Source of the DNA: Kribbella monticola
GTDB lineage: Bacteria; Actinomycetota; Actinomycetes; Propionibacteriales; Kribbellaceae
DNA: 64,000 bases
Assembly (NCBI RefSeq): GCF_003261635.1
Contig: NZ_QFXK01000035.1
Span: 62,001 to 126,000 of the forward strand
Direction: 5' to 3'
The position numbers and the translations under genes are program-made. This document shows positions 7,119 through 15,481 of this stretch, piece after piece (the first letter of the stretch is position 1; the number at the start of each line of letters is the position of its first letter). The notes under the pieces are model-generated. The model saw nothing but the letters and a program-made list of their open reading frames with translations. It made no database searches and had not been told where the DNA came from.

Positions 7119-8177
7119 ATGCGCGCGATTGTGGTCGAGCAGTACGGCGTACTGCCGTCGGTCCGGGACGTTCCGTCGCCCGAGGTGCGGCCCGGTGGGG
7201 TGGTCGTGAAGGTGGAGGCGACCGGGCTGTGCCGCAGCGACTGGCATGGGTGGCAAGGGCACGACTCCGACATCGTTCTGCCGCACGTCCCGGGTCATGA
7301 GCTGGCCGGGACGATCGCGGCGGTCGGCGCCGGGGTCGAGGGCTGGGCCGTCGGCGATCGGGTGACCTCGCCGTTCATCTGCGCGTGCGGGACCTGTGAG
7401 CAGTGTGCGGCGGGGAACCACCAGGTGTGCCCGAACCAGTTGCAGCCAGGGTTCAACTATTGGGGCTCTTTCGCCGAGTACGTCGCGCTGCCGTTCGCGC
7501 AGGTGAACCTGGTCCGGCTTCCCGACGACCTCGACTTCGACACGGCCGCGGGACTCGGGTGCCGCTTCGCCACGTCGTACCGGGCGGTCCGGCAGGTCGG
7601 CCGGGTGGTCGCCGGGGAGAGCGTGGTGATCTTCGGGTGTGGCGGGATCGGCTTGTCCGCGGTGATGATCGCGGCGGCGCTCGGGGCGAAAGTAGTTGCC
7701 GTCGACACCAATCCGGACGCGCTCGCACTGGCCTCGAAGTACGGGGCTACTGAGGTGGTGCCGGCTGGTCCGCAGGCTGTTGCGCGGATTCGTGAGCTCA
7801 CCGGTGGCGGCGCGCACGTGACGATGGATGCGCTGGGCTCGAACGCGATCGTGCAGGACGCACTGCGTTCGTTGCGGCCGCGCGGACGGCATCTGCAGGT
7901 GGGGTTGCTGCCGGACGGCGTCCAGGTCGACGTGTCGGGGTTGATCTGGCAGGAGCTCGAATGGCTCGGCAGTCATGGCATGGCGGCGCACCATTACCCA
8001 GAGATGTTGTCGCTGGTCGCCTCGGGCGAGCTCAAGCCCGCCGAGCTGATCACCCGCAGGATCTCACTGGCAGAAGTCCCTGCTGCGCTTAAAGAATTGA
8101 ACCTCGGTACGCCGGCCGGCGTCACCGTGATCCGGCCGTGGGCAACAGGGCTGCTGGGATCAACGCGGCCAGACTGA
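7119..8177 (+). CDS. Zinc-dependent alcohol dehydrogenase
   Basis: A 352-residue medium-chain dehydrogenase. Catalytic zinc ligands are visible as Cys38 (GLCRSDWH) and His60-Glu61 (PGHELAG). The structural zinc cluster is the CACGTCEQC...C block near 90-105. The NAD(P)-binding motif is VVIFGCGGIGLSAV near 170. It oxidises an alcohol or reduces an aldehyde; the substrate is unknown. The ATG at 7119 begins MRAIVVEQYG, the usual family start, although the frame is open far upstream. The 3' end overlaps the convergent efflux-pump gene by 56 bases. Confidence 0.9.
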   Translation: MRAIVVEQYGVLPSVRDVPSPEVRPGGVVVKVEATGLCRSDWHGWQGHDSDIVLPHVPGHELAGTIAAVGAGVEGWAVGDRVTSPFICACGTCEQCAAGNHQVCPNQLQPGFNYWGSFAEYVALPFAQVNLVRLPDDLDFDTAAGLGCRFATSYRAVRQVGRVVAGESVVIFGCGGIGLSAVMIAAALGAKVVAVDTNPDALALASKYGATEVVPAGPQAVARIRELTGGGAHVTMDALGSNAIVQDALRSLRPRGRHLQVGLLPDGVQVDVSGLIWQELEWLGSHGMAAHHYPEMLSLVASGELKPAELITRRISLAEVPAALKELNLGTPAGVTVIRPWATGLLGSTRPD

Positions 8178-9492
8178 TCGCGGCCAGTACTGCGGATGCC
8201 GTGGTGGCTCCTGCTGCCGCGGCTCCTCTTGTTGCTACGCCCGCTTCTGTTGCCGCGCTGGTGAGGCTGCTTGCGACGGCGATACCGAGGATCGGGCCGA
8301 TATTCATCGCGGTTTGCTTGATTCCGCCGACTACCCCGGCATAACCAGCCGGTGCGTCGCCGACGACGGTTCCTGTGGCCGTCACCATCACGACGGCGAA
8401 TCCCGCGCCGAGTACGGCGAAGCCGAGGCTGCCGACGACGTTGCTCTGCGGTGACGCGGCGATGCCGAGGGCGACCAGGATCGTCCCGCCGACGGCGGTC
8501 CGGCGCGCGCCGTACCGGCGTACGGCGTTGCCTGCGAAGGGCGCGCCGGCGACCATCACGATCGTCAGCGGAAGGACGTGCAGGCCGGTTGCCAGCGGCG
8601 TCAGCGTTTGCTGCAACCGGAAGGTGGCGACGAACAACGCTCCGAACATCCCGCTGGTGACGATCAGCAGCAGGCACATCGAAGCCATCACCGGCCTCGA
8701 ATGCGCTACTGGCGTTGGGATGAACGGTTGTACCGTCCGTTGCTCGTGGAATGCGAAGCTCGCGGCGCCGACGATGACCAGGAGGGTGCCGACGATCGTC
8801 TGGGTGGACCCATGCTCGTGCAGCCCGGCGACGGTGTAGACCAGCGCTGCCAGCGGCCAGGCGAGCAGGGTCGCGCCGATCAGGCTGATGTGGCGGTTGC
8901 GCGGCGCCGGGGGTGCGGGGACTCGGAGAAGCAGGGCGAGTACGACGATCAGCAACGCGACCGGGAGGTTGATGGCGAAAACGGCTCGCCAGCCGAAGTG
9001 CGCGACCAGGACCCCACCGAGGACGGGTCCGGTCGCCGCGGCGACGCCGATCGCGCTGGTGCGGATGCCGATCGCGCGACGCAGCCGATCCGGTGGATAG
9101 GCGATCCGCAGCAACGCCAAGGTGGCGGGCTGAAGGAGGGCGGCGAAGACTCCTTGGAGTACTCGCAGGGCGATCACCCACCCGATGGTCGGCGCGATGA
9201 GCAGGCCGGCCGACGCCATTCCGAAGCCGAGACTCCCGACCCACAGCAGTCGCCCATGCCCGTACCGATCACCGAGTCGACCGGCCATCACGAGCAAACT
9301 CGCGACCATCAGCAGGTACGCCGTACTGGTCCATTGCACCTGTGCGACCGAGGCGCCCAGTTCGCGGCCGAGCGCCGGCTGCGCGATCAGCAACACGGTC
9401 CCGTCAAGCGCCACAACCATCGCGCCGACGACACTCGCGACCAGTACCACCCAACTTCGCTTGTCCGCCGCCGGACCTGGTCCGTGCATCAT
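8122..9492 (-). CDS. MFS drug efflux transporter (DHA2, EmrB/QacA type)
   Basis: A 456-residue integral membrane protein with about 14 hydrophobic segments. MFS motif A appears as GRLGDRYGHGRLLWVG near 65-80, and motif C-like segments with GPVLGG near 145 as in drug:proton antiporters. It probably exports a toxic organic compound. The open frame reaches a TTG at 9534, but that start lies inside a perfect palindrome; the ATG at 9492 has GGAG about 8 bases upstream and leaves both operator palindromes in the leader, so it is preferred. No regulator gene is adjacent. Confidence 0.88.
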   Translation of the reverse strand: MMHGPGPAADKRSWVVLVASVVGAMVVALDGTVLLIAQPALGRELGASVAQVQWTSTAYLLMVASLLVMAGRLGDRYGHGRLLWVGSLGFGMASAGLLIAPTIGWVIALRVLQGVFAALLQPATLALLRIAYPPDRLRRAIGIRTSAIGVAAATGPVLGGVLVAHFGWRAVFAINLPVALLIVVLALLLRVPAPPAPRNRHISLIGATLLAWPLAALVYTVAGLHEHGSTQTIVGTLLVIVGAASFAFHEQRTVQPFIPTPVAHSRPVMASMCLLLIVTSGMFGALFVATFRLQQTLTPLATGLHVLPLTIVMVAGAPFAGNAVRRYGARRTAVGGTILVALGIAASPQSNVVGSLGFAVLGAGFAVVMVTATGTVVGDAPAGYAGVVGGIKQTAMNIGPILGIAVASSLTSAATEAGVATRGAAAAGATTASAVLAAISLAALIPAALLPTAGSR

Positions 9493-9513
9493 TTCGCTTG
9501 CTCCGTCCGCTTC

Positions 9514-9552
9514 TTGGTAGACAGTGTCTACCAAGAGAATAGACAGTGTCTA
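9514..9552. promoter_or_regulatory. Two palindromic operators for a TetR-like repressor
   Basis: TAGACAGTGTCTA occurs twice, at 9518-9530 and 9540-9552, centres 22 bp apart, upstream of the preferred start of the efflux pump. The first copy is extended to a perfect 21-bp palindrome (TTGG...CCAA, 9514-9534). Paired sites two helical turns apart are typical of TetR-family repressors binding as two dimers. No TetR gene lies beside it, so the repressor would act in trans. Confidence 0.75.
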
Positions 9553-9567
9553 CTTGCAGACGGTGGC

Positions 9568-10575
9568 TCAGCTGGGCGGGAGTCTGTTGAGGAGGGTTTC
9601 GAGCATCTCGCGGGTGGCGGCGAAGTAGCTGTTCTCGCGGTGCAGGGCGCGGTGGAAGGCGGCCAGCTCGGCGGAGGAGATCGTGTTCGAGAAGGTGCTG
9701 ATCTCGGTCAGGTCGAGCCGGCGGTTGAACAGGTGGACGGTGTCGCGCCAGCGGTGCAGGAGGCCGACGAGTTCGGCGTCGCGGTGCCGGCCGAGTGCGC
9801 CGGAGACGAGCGCGAGGTCGACCGCCGAGACGACGAGACGTGGGTAGACCTGGCGCTGGGTCGGCGCAGTGGGGGAGAACCGCTCGTCGGACAGCAAGCG
9901 GGTGTTCTCCTGCAACTCGTCCGCGACGGCTCGCAGTACTTCGGTACGTCGTTCTGCTTCGGCGCTCAGGCGTTCGACGAAGATGCCGGTCAGCCCCGCG
10001 ACCAGGGTGAGCGAGTTGACGGCCGGCTCCCAGCGGCTGTTGCCCGGGAAGAAGAACCAGATCACGCCGAGCACGAACGCCAGCCCCAGCAGCCCGTAGC
10101 TCACCGCCGTCACGACCGTACGCCGGTACGCCGCCCACTCCGCCTTCCCCCGCGCGATCCGCAGCACCCCCGCCAGCATCCGCAACCGAGCCAACGCCCT
10201 GATCCGAGCCCGCCTGATCCGCCGAACCTCCTCCACCGGCGCCACACCCGAGGCGCCGGGCGCTCCCGGCAGACCGTCCGCGGACCCGGCTCCGCCTGCT
10301 CCGGGCGCACCGCTCACCGATCCGCGGCCACGCGCTCCCGGTAGATCGCCTGCGGCGCCTCGCGCTGCTCCCGCCGGATCGCCTGTGGCGCCTCGCGTTG
10401 CTCGCGATGCATCGCCTGCGGGGGATCGCGGTGCTCCCTGCGCATCGCCTGCGGGGGGTCTCGGTGGTCCCGGGAGGTCGTGCGCGGAGCCGGCTCCGGG
10501 CGCACCGCTCGCCGACCCGCGGTCACGCGCTTCCGGCGGATCGCCTGTGGGGGAGGGATCGGCGGGTGGGGTCAT
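9568..10575 (-). CDS. Membrane protein with disordered Gly/Ala/Pro-rich N-terminus, unknown function
   Basis: A 335-residue protein I do not recognise. Residues 1-115 are low-complexity (PAGDAQGAPRS-like 11-residue repeats and two copies of an RGSxSGAPGAG motif). Two hydrophobic segments follow near 150-170 (VSYGLLGLAFVLGVIWFFF) and 185-200 (SLTLVAGLTGIFV). The C-terminal part is an alpha-helical domain rich in charged residues. The ATG at 10575 overlaps the stop of the upstream methyltransferase (ATGA), so the two are translationally coupled. That coupling is the only clue to its role; it may anchor or partner the methyltransferase. Confidence 0.7.
   Translation of the reverse strand: MTPPADPSPTGDPPEARDRGSASGAPGAGSAHDLPGPPRPPAGDAQGAPRSPAGDASRATRGATGDPAGAARGAAGDLPGARGRGSVSGAPGAGGAGSADGLPGAPGASGVAPVEEVRRIRRARIRALARLRMLAGVLRIARGKAEWAAYRRTVVTAVSYGLLGLAFVLGVIWFFFPGNSRWEPAVNSLTLVAGLTGIFVERLSAEAERRTEVLRAVADELQENTRLLSDERFSPTAPTQRQVYPRLVVSAVDLALVSGALGRHRDAELVGLLHRWRDTVHLFNRRLDLTEISTFSNTISSAELAAFHRALHRENSYFAATREMLETLLNRLPPS
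10345..10476. repeat. Four tandem 33-bp units inside the membrane-protein gene
   Basis: Units begin at 10345, 10378, 10411 and 10444, each with atcgcctg(c/t)ggcg or a close variant. Read on the minus strand they encode degenerate 11-residue repeats of the disordered N-terminal segment. A fifth, isolated copy of the motif starts at 10540. The in-frame period suggests expansion by slippage or recombination. Confidence 0.75.
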
Positions 10576-11723
10576 TGGGACCAGATGTCGTCGGCGAGGG
10601 TGTGGGCGACGACGCCGGAGCTGTCGGGGGCGAGCAGGAGCAGGTCGAGGCCGAACGGGCTCGGGCGGCGGGTGTGTCGGAAACCGGAGTGGGCATGCTC
10701 GATCGGCGTCAGCTCGCACGCGGTGGTGAGCTTCTTCAGCCGCTCGGTGGAGAACTTGCGCGTGGTGTACAGCAGGATGGTGTCTTCCTTGTCCAGCACG
10801 ACATCGGTGTGGTCGGGCAGTCCCATCCTGATCGGCTCGTTGGTGTTGTTCCGCCAGACGATCTTCACCCGCAGCGCGTCGTCGGTCTCGACCTCACCGC
10901 GGAAGTCGATCTGGTCGTTGTCGATCCGCAGGTCGGTGTTGTAGCGCAGCGCGCTGGTGACGAACTCCGCGAACGCCCGGGTCTGGTGGTACTCGTCGGC
11001 CGCGGCATCGGCCGCCTCCTGGTCGAGCCGGGTCGTCGTCGCCACCTCGAGCAACAGCCGATCCTGCGGCCGCAGTACCCGGGTGATGATGCGCAGGGCG
11101 TCCTCGTCGCTCTCGAAGTTCGCCAGCGTGTTGCCGGTCAGCGTGTAGAACAGCGGCTCGTCGCCGACCAGCCGGGTCAGCATCTGGCCGAGCTCGTCCA
11201 TGTTGTCGGCGATCGAGAAGTCGAGCTGGACCGGCAGCACCTGGGACATCGGGAACCTGGCACCGCGCACCGGTTCGAGCGTGCCCATCCGGAGCATCTC
11301 CGAGCTCATGTCGACCGGGATGTAGAACATCTGCGGGTTCGCCCGGTACAGGTCGTCCAGGATCGTCGCGTCCTTGACGCCGGTACCGACACCGAGGCTG
11401 ACGAAGTGGAAGCCGCGCCGGTCCACATGCGGGCGGACCTTGCGCCAGTGCCGCAGGAACGACTCCGCGCCGGTCTTCATCACCAGGTAGAACGGGTCCT
11501 TGGTCGCGTTCGCCCAGGCGATGGTCGGGCCGATTCCCCAGTAGGAGAAGCCGGAAGTGATCTGCTTGCCGTCGCCGGTGGTGGAGAACGGGCCGCGCAG
11601 ATCACCGGTCAGCGTGGCGAGCTTGTCGGTCTGGTCCTCGCCGACCAGCAGCAGCGACCAGGCGAAGTCGTCATCGGCCAGCGCATGCTCGAGCTTCCTG
11701 ATCACGTGTACCGGCTCTGTCAC
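10572..11723 (-). CDS. SAM-dependent methyltransferase of the EgtD (histidine N-alpha-methyltransferase) family
   Basis: A 383-residue protein with a Rossmann methyltransferase core: motif I FVSLGVGTGVKDATILDDL (about 107-125), the acidic strand end YIPVDMSSEML near 134, and LLLEVATTTR further on. These match the Methyltransf_33/EgtD family, which trimethylates histidine on the way to ergothioneine. The N-terminal region and length differ from classical EgtD (about 320 residues), and no egtB, egtC or egtE gene is nearby, so the substrate may not be histidine. It is followed by an ATGA-overlapping membrane protein. Confidence 0.7.
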   Translation of the reverse strand: MTEPVHVIRKLEHALADDDFAWSLLLVGEDQTDKLATLTGDLRGPFSTTGDGKQITSGFSYWGIGPTIAWANATKDPFYLVMKTGAESFLRHWRKVRPHVDRRGFHFVSLGVGTGVKDATILDDLYRANPQMFYIPVDMSSEMLRMGTLEPVRGARFPMSQVLPVQLDFSIADNMDELGQMLTRLVGDEPLFYTLTGNTLANFESDEDALRIITRVLRPQDRLLLEVATTTRLDQEAADAAADEYHQTRAFAEFVTSALRYNTDLRIDNDQIDFRGEVETDDALRVKIVWRNNTNEPIRMGLPDHTDVVLDKEDTILLYTTRKFSTERLKKLTTACELTPIEHAHSGFRHTRRPSPFGLDLLLLAPDSSGVVAHTLADDIWSQ

Positions 11724-11795
11724 GTCCTGACCCCTCCCAAGGTGAGACGTCAGGTTACCGGTTGCCCACGCTCCGCGCAGTTCCGAAAACGGCCG

Positions 11796-11996
11796 TCAGA
11801 GCGCCTTGACGGTGTCGGCCTCGCGGCCCTTGGGCCCGTCGACGACCTCGAACTCGACCGGCTGGCCGTCCTCGAGGGTCTTGTAGCCGTCCGAGACGAT
11901 CTTGCTCCAGTGGACGAACACGTCGTCCTGGCCTTCGACGGCGAGGAAGCCGTAGCCCTTGTCGGCGTTGAACCACTTCACGGTGCCGCGCACCAT
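11796..11996 (-). CDS. Cold-shock protein (CspA family)
   Basis: A 66-residue OB-fold nucleic-acid-binding protein starting MVRGTVKWFNADKGYGFL. RNP1-like KGYGFLAV and RNP2-like DVFVHWSKI are both present, and the length is that of single-domain Csp proteins. It binds single-stranded RNA or DNA and acts as an RNA chaperone. A good AGGAG ribosome-binding site lies 5 bases before the ATG. The 140-base leader to the next gene contains no second ORF. Confidence 0.95.
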   Translation of the reverse strand: MVRGTVKWFNADKGYGFLAVEGQDDVFVHWSKIVSDGYKTLEDGQPVEFEVVDGPKGREADTVKAL

Positions 11997-12136
11997 CAGA
12001 ACTCCTGTAGACCTTCAACGGGACCCGCTTCACCCGGACCCCTCGGGTGCCCTGCCAACCACCAGAGCGGTCAACAAGCCTAACCCAACCCGCTCCGATG
12101 CCGGCTCGAGTCCGGCAGGCGTGGCCGGGTCGGCAG

Positions 12137-12316
12137 TCAGCCGCGGTTGGAGGCGGCCAGGCCGACGATGCCGGCGGCAACCAGGAGCAGTGCGGCGGTG
12201 AGGCCGAGGTCGTCGGTCTGGATGACCCCGTTGTCGTTGAGGATCCAGATCGTGGCGGCCCCGGTCAGGACGGTGCCGGCGATGACGCCGGGGACGTCCG
12301 GCTTCGTCTTCCTCAT
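12137..12316 (-). CDS. Small membrane protein, 59 residues
   Basis: The protein begins MRKTKPDVPGVIAG and has two hydrophobic stretches (about 10-26 and 38-55) separated by a short polar loop (LNDNGVIQTDD). Its ATG overlaps the stop of the PspC/LiaF-like gene as ATGA, so the two are coupled and the small protein is probably a partner in the same membrane-stress system. I know no function for it. Confidence 0.75.
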   Translation of the reverse strand: MRKTKPDVPGVIAGTVLTGAATIWILNDNGVIQTDDLGLTAALLLVAAGIVGLAASNRG

Positions 12317-13722
12317 CCGCGCTCCACCCTGATGCTGCCCAGTTTGAGATTCAGGTCCAGTGTGACCGACGCAGGCCCGGCCTTGCCATCGACGCCGAGG
12401 TCGTTCACGACCGTCGCGTCCAGGTTGTGGCCGCCCTTGTGCTGGCCCAGCAGGTTCAGGTCGCCGGTCTGGGTCCGCACCGTGCCGGTGACGTCCACGT
12501 TCTCCGGGACCTTGACGACGATCTCGCCGACCCGCCCGTCGACGACCACCTTGGCGCCGGTTGTGGCGAAGTTCGCCTTGGTCAGGTCGAGGTGCACCGA
12601 GCCCGCGTCGAAGTGGTACGCCGTGTTGCTGGCGTCCACCGTCGTGTCCGTGGTGGCGACGAAGTTCGTGTCGGTGAACTGGTGCGGGATCGTCGGGAAG
12701 ATCGTGCTGGCGGCGACGCCGAGCGCGAGCAGGATGCCGAGGGGCAGCAGCGCCATCGTGCGGCCGAGAAAGCTGCCGACCAGCATGCCGAGACCGAGCG
12801 TGCCCAGACCGACCACCAGCATCAGCGGTACGGCGGCGCCGGCCAGCCAGGCGATCGCGATGGCCAGCCCGGTGAGCAGGACGATGACCGGCTTCACGCC
12901 GCGCATACCTGGCACGGGAGGTGCTGCCGGGGCGGCGGACCTGACCGGCGCGGGCGGCTCGTCGACGTACAGGCCGAGTGGGTCGTCCTCGGTCCAGACG
13001 GGCTGGACCGGTGCGGTGACACGGTCCTGCGGTCGCTGCGCGGTCGGAGAGGACGTCGCAGCCGGCGCCGGGCCGGTCTGACCAGGCCCGTACGGCGAAC
13101 CGCCGTACTGCGAGGCGGTGGTGTCCTGCGGTCGGGGAGCACTCGCGGTCGGAGGCGTGCTCGTGGGGTTCACGTTGGTCCAGCCTGGGTTCTGCGGCAT
13201 CCAGTTGGTGCCGCCGCCGCTCCACTGGCCGCGCGGGTTGCCGCCGCCGGTCCACTGCGAGCGCCGGTTGCGGCCGTGCCACGAGTGGCCGTGCTTGCGG
13301 CGGAACACCAGCCAGAGCACGCCGAGCACCACGATCGGGCCGGGCACCAGCTTGCCGAAGTTGAAGGACGACATCATCGCGATCGCGACGAACACGCAGA
13401 CGCCGATCACGATCGGCCACAGCCACGGGTGATCGGGGCGGATCCGGTCGCCGAGCAGACCCTGGGCAGGCGAGCGGTCCGAACCCTCGTCCGGCATCAT
13501 CGCCCAGGCGGCGGCGTAGAAGATGATGCCGGGACCGGTGAGGATCAGGACCGCCATCACCACCCGGATCAGCACCGGGTCGATGTTGAGGGCCCGGCCC
13601 ATCCCGCCGCAGACGCCGGCGACCATCCGGTCGGACCGGCTCCGGCGCCAGTTCTGCACGTCGCGCAGGGGGGCGGGGTTGAAACCACCGTCCGGGCCCT
13701 GGCCGCTCGAGTTCTGCTCCAT
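12313..13722 (-). CDS. PspC-domain membrane protein with LiaF-like C-terminal domain
   Basis: A 469-residue protein. The PspC domain is at about 25-85 (RMVAGVCGGMGRALNIDPVLIRVVM, then FYAAAWAMMPDEG). A hydrophobic segment and a Pro/Thr/Ser-rich linker (about 160-250) follow, then further hydrophobic segments near 280-340. The C-terminal beta-rich domain (VVVDGRVGEIVVKVPENVDV near 400) resembles LiaF/DUF2154 cell-envelope response proteins. It is divergent from a PspC-domain sensor kinase and likely acts with it in sensing envelope stress. The downstream 59-residue membrane protein is translationally coupled. Confidence 0.85.
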   Translation of the reverse strand: MEQNSSGQGPDGGFNPAPLRDVQNWRRSRSDRMVAGVCGGMGRALNIDPVLIRVVMAVLILTGPGIIFYAAAWAMMPDEGSDRSPAQGLLGDRIRPDHPWLWPIVIGVCVFVAIAMMSSFNFGKLVPGPIVVLGVLWLVFRRKHGHSWHGRNRRSQWTGGGNPRGQWSGGGTNWMPQNPGWTNVNPTSTPPTASAPRPQDTTASQYGGSPYGPGQTGPAPAATSSPTAQRPQDRVTAPVQPVWTEDDPLGLYVDEPPAPVRSAAPAAPPVPGMRGVKPVIVLLTGLAIAIAWLAGAAVPLMLVVGLGTLGLGMLVGSFLGRTMALLPLGILLALGVAASTIFPTIPHQFTDTNFVATTDTTVDASNTAYHFDAGSVHLDLTKANFATTGAKVVVDGRVGEIVVKVPENVDVTGTVRTQTGDLNLLGQHKGGHNLDATVVNDLGVDGKAGPASVTLDLNLKLGSIRVERG

Positions 13723-13900
13723 GACACCGATAGTGTCCCGCTGCCGCCCGCACCACCATCGGGGATCCCCCTCTGGTGACCCCTGGTCGCCCTCCTGGCA
13801 CGGTCAGCTAGGGGTTCTCCCCGGGCCGACCCTGACCCGCGCGAGAGGCGGTTGAGGTGCGGGCCGGGGACAAGCCTGCTGGTGTCGGCCCCGTGCGCAT

Positions 13901-15481
13901 GTGACGATCGTGGAGATGAGCCAACCAGCCGCCGCCGCGCCTCCGGGCGGACCCCCGGGACAGGGGGTCCCGCCCGCCCCTCCGCATGCCCCCGGCCAGT
14001 ACGCCGGCACGCCAGGCAGCAACCAGCACAGCACCGGCACCGGCCCGTACGCCGGAGCGCAGGGCACCGGCACGCCGGGAGCCAACCAGTACGGCGCACC
14101 AGGAGTCGGCCCGTACGCCGGAGCGCAGGGCACCGGCGCGCCGGGCGCCGGCCAGTACGGCGTAGCAGGCGCCGGCCAGTACGCCGGGGCGTTGGGTGGG
14201 GGAGCTGGGCAGCAGCAGGAGCCGCCGCCGGTACGCCGGGCCTACCGGCGCGCCGAGGGCCGGGTGGTGAGTGGTGTCGCCGGCGGGATCGCGGACCACC
14301 TCAACGTGTCCGACACCGTCGTGCGGCTGGTGTTCATCGGCGCCACGATCTTCGGCGGCTTCGGCGTACTGATCTATGCGGCGCTCTGGTTCCTGATGCC
14401 GCTCGCGGCTCCGGCGGTGCCGGCGGCGCCCGGCCTGGCTGCGCACACCCGCGGCGGCCTGCGTTCGGACCAGCCGCCGCCGATGACCGAGAGCAAGGCT
14501 CGCCGGCGGGAGAAGAACCGCGGTCAGATGACCGCCCTGGTCGTCGTCGGCATCGGCATCCTGCTGCTGCTGAACGTCGCCGGCCTCGGCATCGCCGGAA
14601 AGATGTTCTGGCCGCTGGTCTTCGCCGGCACCGGTCTCGCGCTGATCTGGCGACAGGCCGACGAGGGGCAGAAGGCCGCCTGGACCAACAAGGCGCCGAC
14701 GCTGGGCATGCTGTTCGGCAAGGGCGGCTGGAAGTCGATCATCCGGGTCGTGGTCGGCCTGGTCCTGCTCGGCACCGCCGTGACCGTCTTCCTCGTGCAG
14801 AACGGCCGGCTGTCGATGGTCGGCGACGTGCTGATCGCCCTGCTGCTCGCAGTGGTCGGCATCGGCGTCATCGCCGGTCCTTGGGTGCACCGCCTGACCC
14901 GCGACCTGAACGCCGAGCGCAGTGAGCGCATCCGTTCGCAGGAGCGCGCCGACATGGCCGCCCACCTGCACGACTCGGTGCTGCAGACCCTGGCGCTGAT
15001 CCAGAAGCAGGCGAACGATCCGCGAGCCGTAGTACGGCTGGCCAGGTCGCAGGAGCGGGACCTGCGGTCCTGGTTGTACGACGAGGACGACAAGACCGAC
15101 CAGACGCTCGCAGGGGCGGCGAAGCGGGCCGCTGCCGAGGTGGAGGACTCCCACGGCGTACCGGTCGAGGTCGTCACGGTCGGCGACTGCGAGCTGACCG
15201 AGGGACTGTCGGCGATGGTCCGGGCGGCGCGGGAGTCGATGGTGAACTCCGCAAAGCACTCCGGAGCTGACAAGATCGATGTGTTCGTCGAGGTCGACGG
15301 CGACCGGGCGGAGATCTTCGTCCGGGACCGGGGCAAGGGCTTCGACACCGACGGGGTGCCCGAGGACCGGCTCGGTCTGCGGCACAGCGTGATGGGCAGG
15401 ATGGAACGGCACGGCGGCCGCGCAACAGTGCGGTCGAACCCGGAAACAGGCACCGAAGTGCGACTGGAGATGGACAGATGA
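13901..15481 (+). CDS. PspC-domain sensor histidine kinase
   Basis: A protein of up to 526 residues. Residues 1-110 are a Gly/Ala/Pro/Gln-rich tail with 22-residue repeats. PspC follows at about 115-170 (GRVVSGVAGGIADHLNVSDTVVRLVF). Further membrane segments come next, then a HisKA_3 domain with phospho-acceptor His357 (MAAHLHDSVLQTL), and an HATPase domain with the N box near residue 445 (RESMVNSAKHSGA) and the G box DRGKGFD. It probably autophosphorylates in response to envelope stress and signals to the overlapping response-regulator gene. The start could also be the ATG at 13916, which gives MSQPAAAAP; neither has a well-spaced ribosome-binding site. Confidence 0.9.
   Translation: MTIVEMSQPAAAAPPGGPPGQGVPPAPPHAPGQYAGTPGSNQHSTGTGPYAGAQGTGTPGANQYGAPGVGPYAGAQGTGAPGAGQYGVAGAGQYAGALGGGAGQQQEPPPVRRAYRRAEGRVVSGVAGGIADHLNVSDTVVRLVFIGATIFGGFGVLIYAALWFLMPLAAPAVPAAPGLAAHTRGGLRSDQPPPMTESKARRREKNRGQMTALVVVGIGILLLLNVAGLGIAGKMFWPLVFAGTGLALIWRQADEGQKAAWTNKAPTLGMLFGKGGWKSIIRVVVGLVLLGTAVTVFLVQNGRLSMVGDVLIALLLAVVGIGVIAGPWVHRLTRDLNAERSERIRSQERADMAAHLHDSVLQTLALIQKQANDPRAVVRLARSQERDLRSWLYDEDDKTDQTLAGAAKRAAAEVEDSHGVPVEVVTVGDCELTEGLSAMVRAARESMVNSAKHSGADKIDVFVEVDGDRAEIFVRDRGKGFDTDGVPEDRLGLRHSVMGRMERHGGRATVRSNPETGTEVRLEMDR
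14041..14200. repeat. 66-bp in-frame tandem repeat in the sensor kinase N-terminus
   Basis: Copies begin at 14041, 14107 and 14173 (cggcc(c/a)gtacgccgg...). The first two are nearly identical over the full 66 bp and the third is partial. They encode GPYAGAQGTGTPGANQYG-like 22-residue repeats in the cytoplasmic tail before the PspC domain. Confidence 0.8.

Noticed and set aside
12095..12130. tRNA-like T-arm (GCCGG-CTCGAGT-CCGGC)
   Set aside because: Position 54 is C, and no matching acceptor stem or anticodon arm exists at the right distance.
13900..14300. Low-complexity repeats at 14041-14200 as a CRISPR array
   Set aside because: The repeats are in-frame, contiguous and coding, with no spacers.
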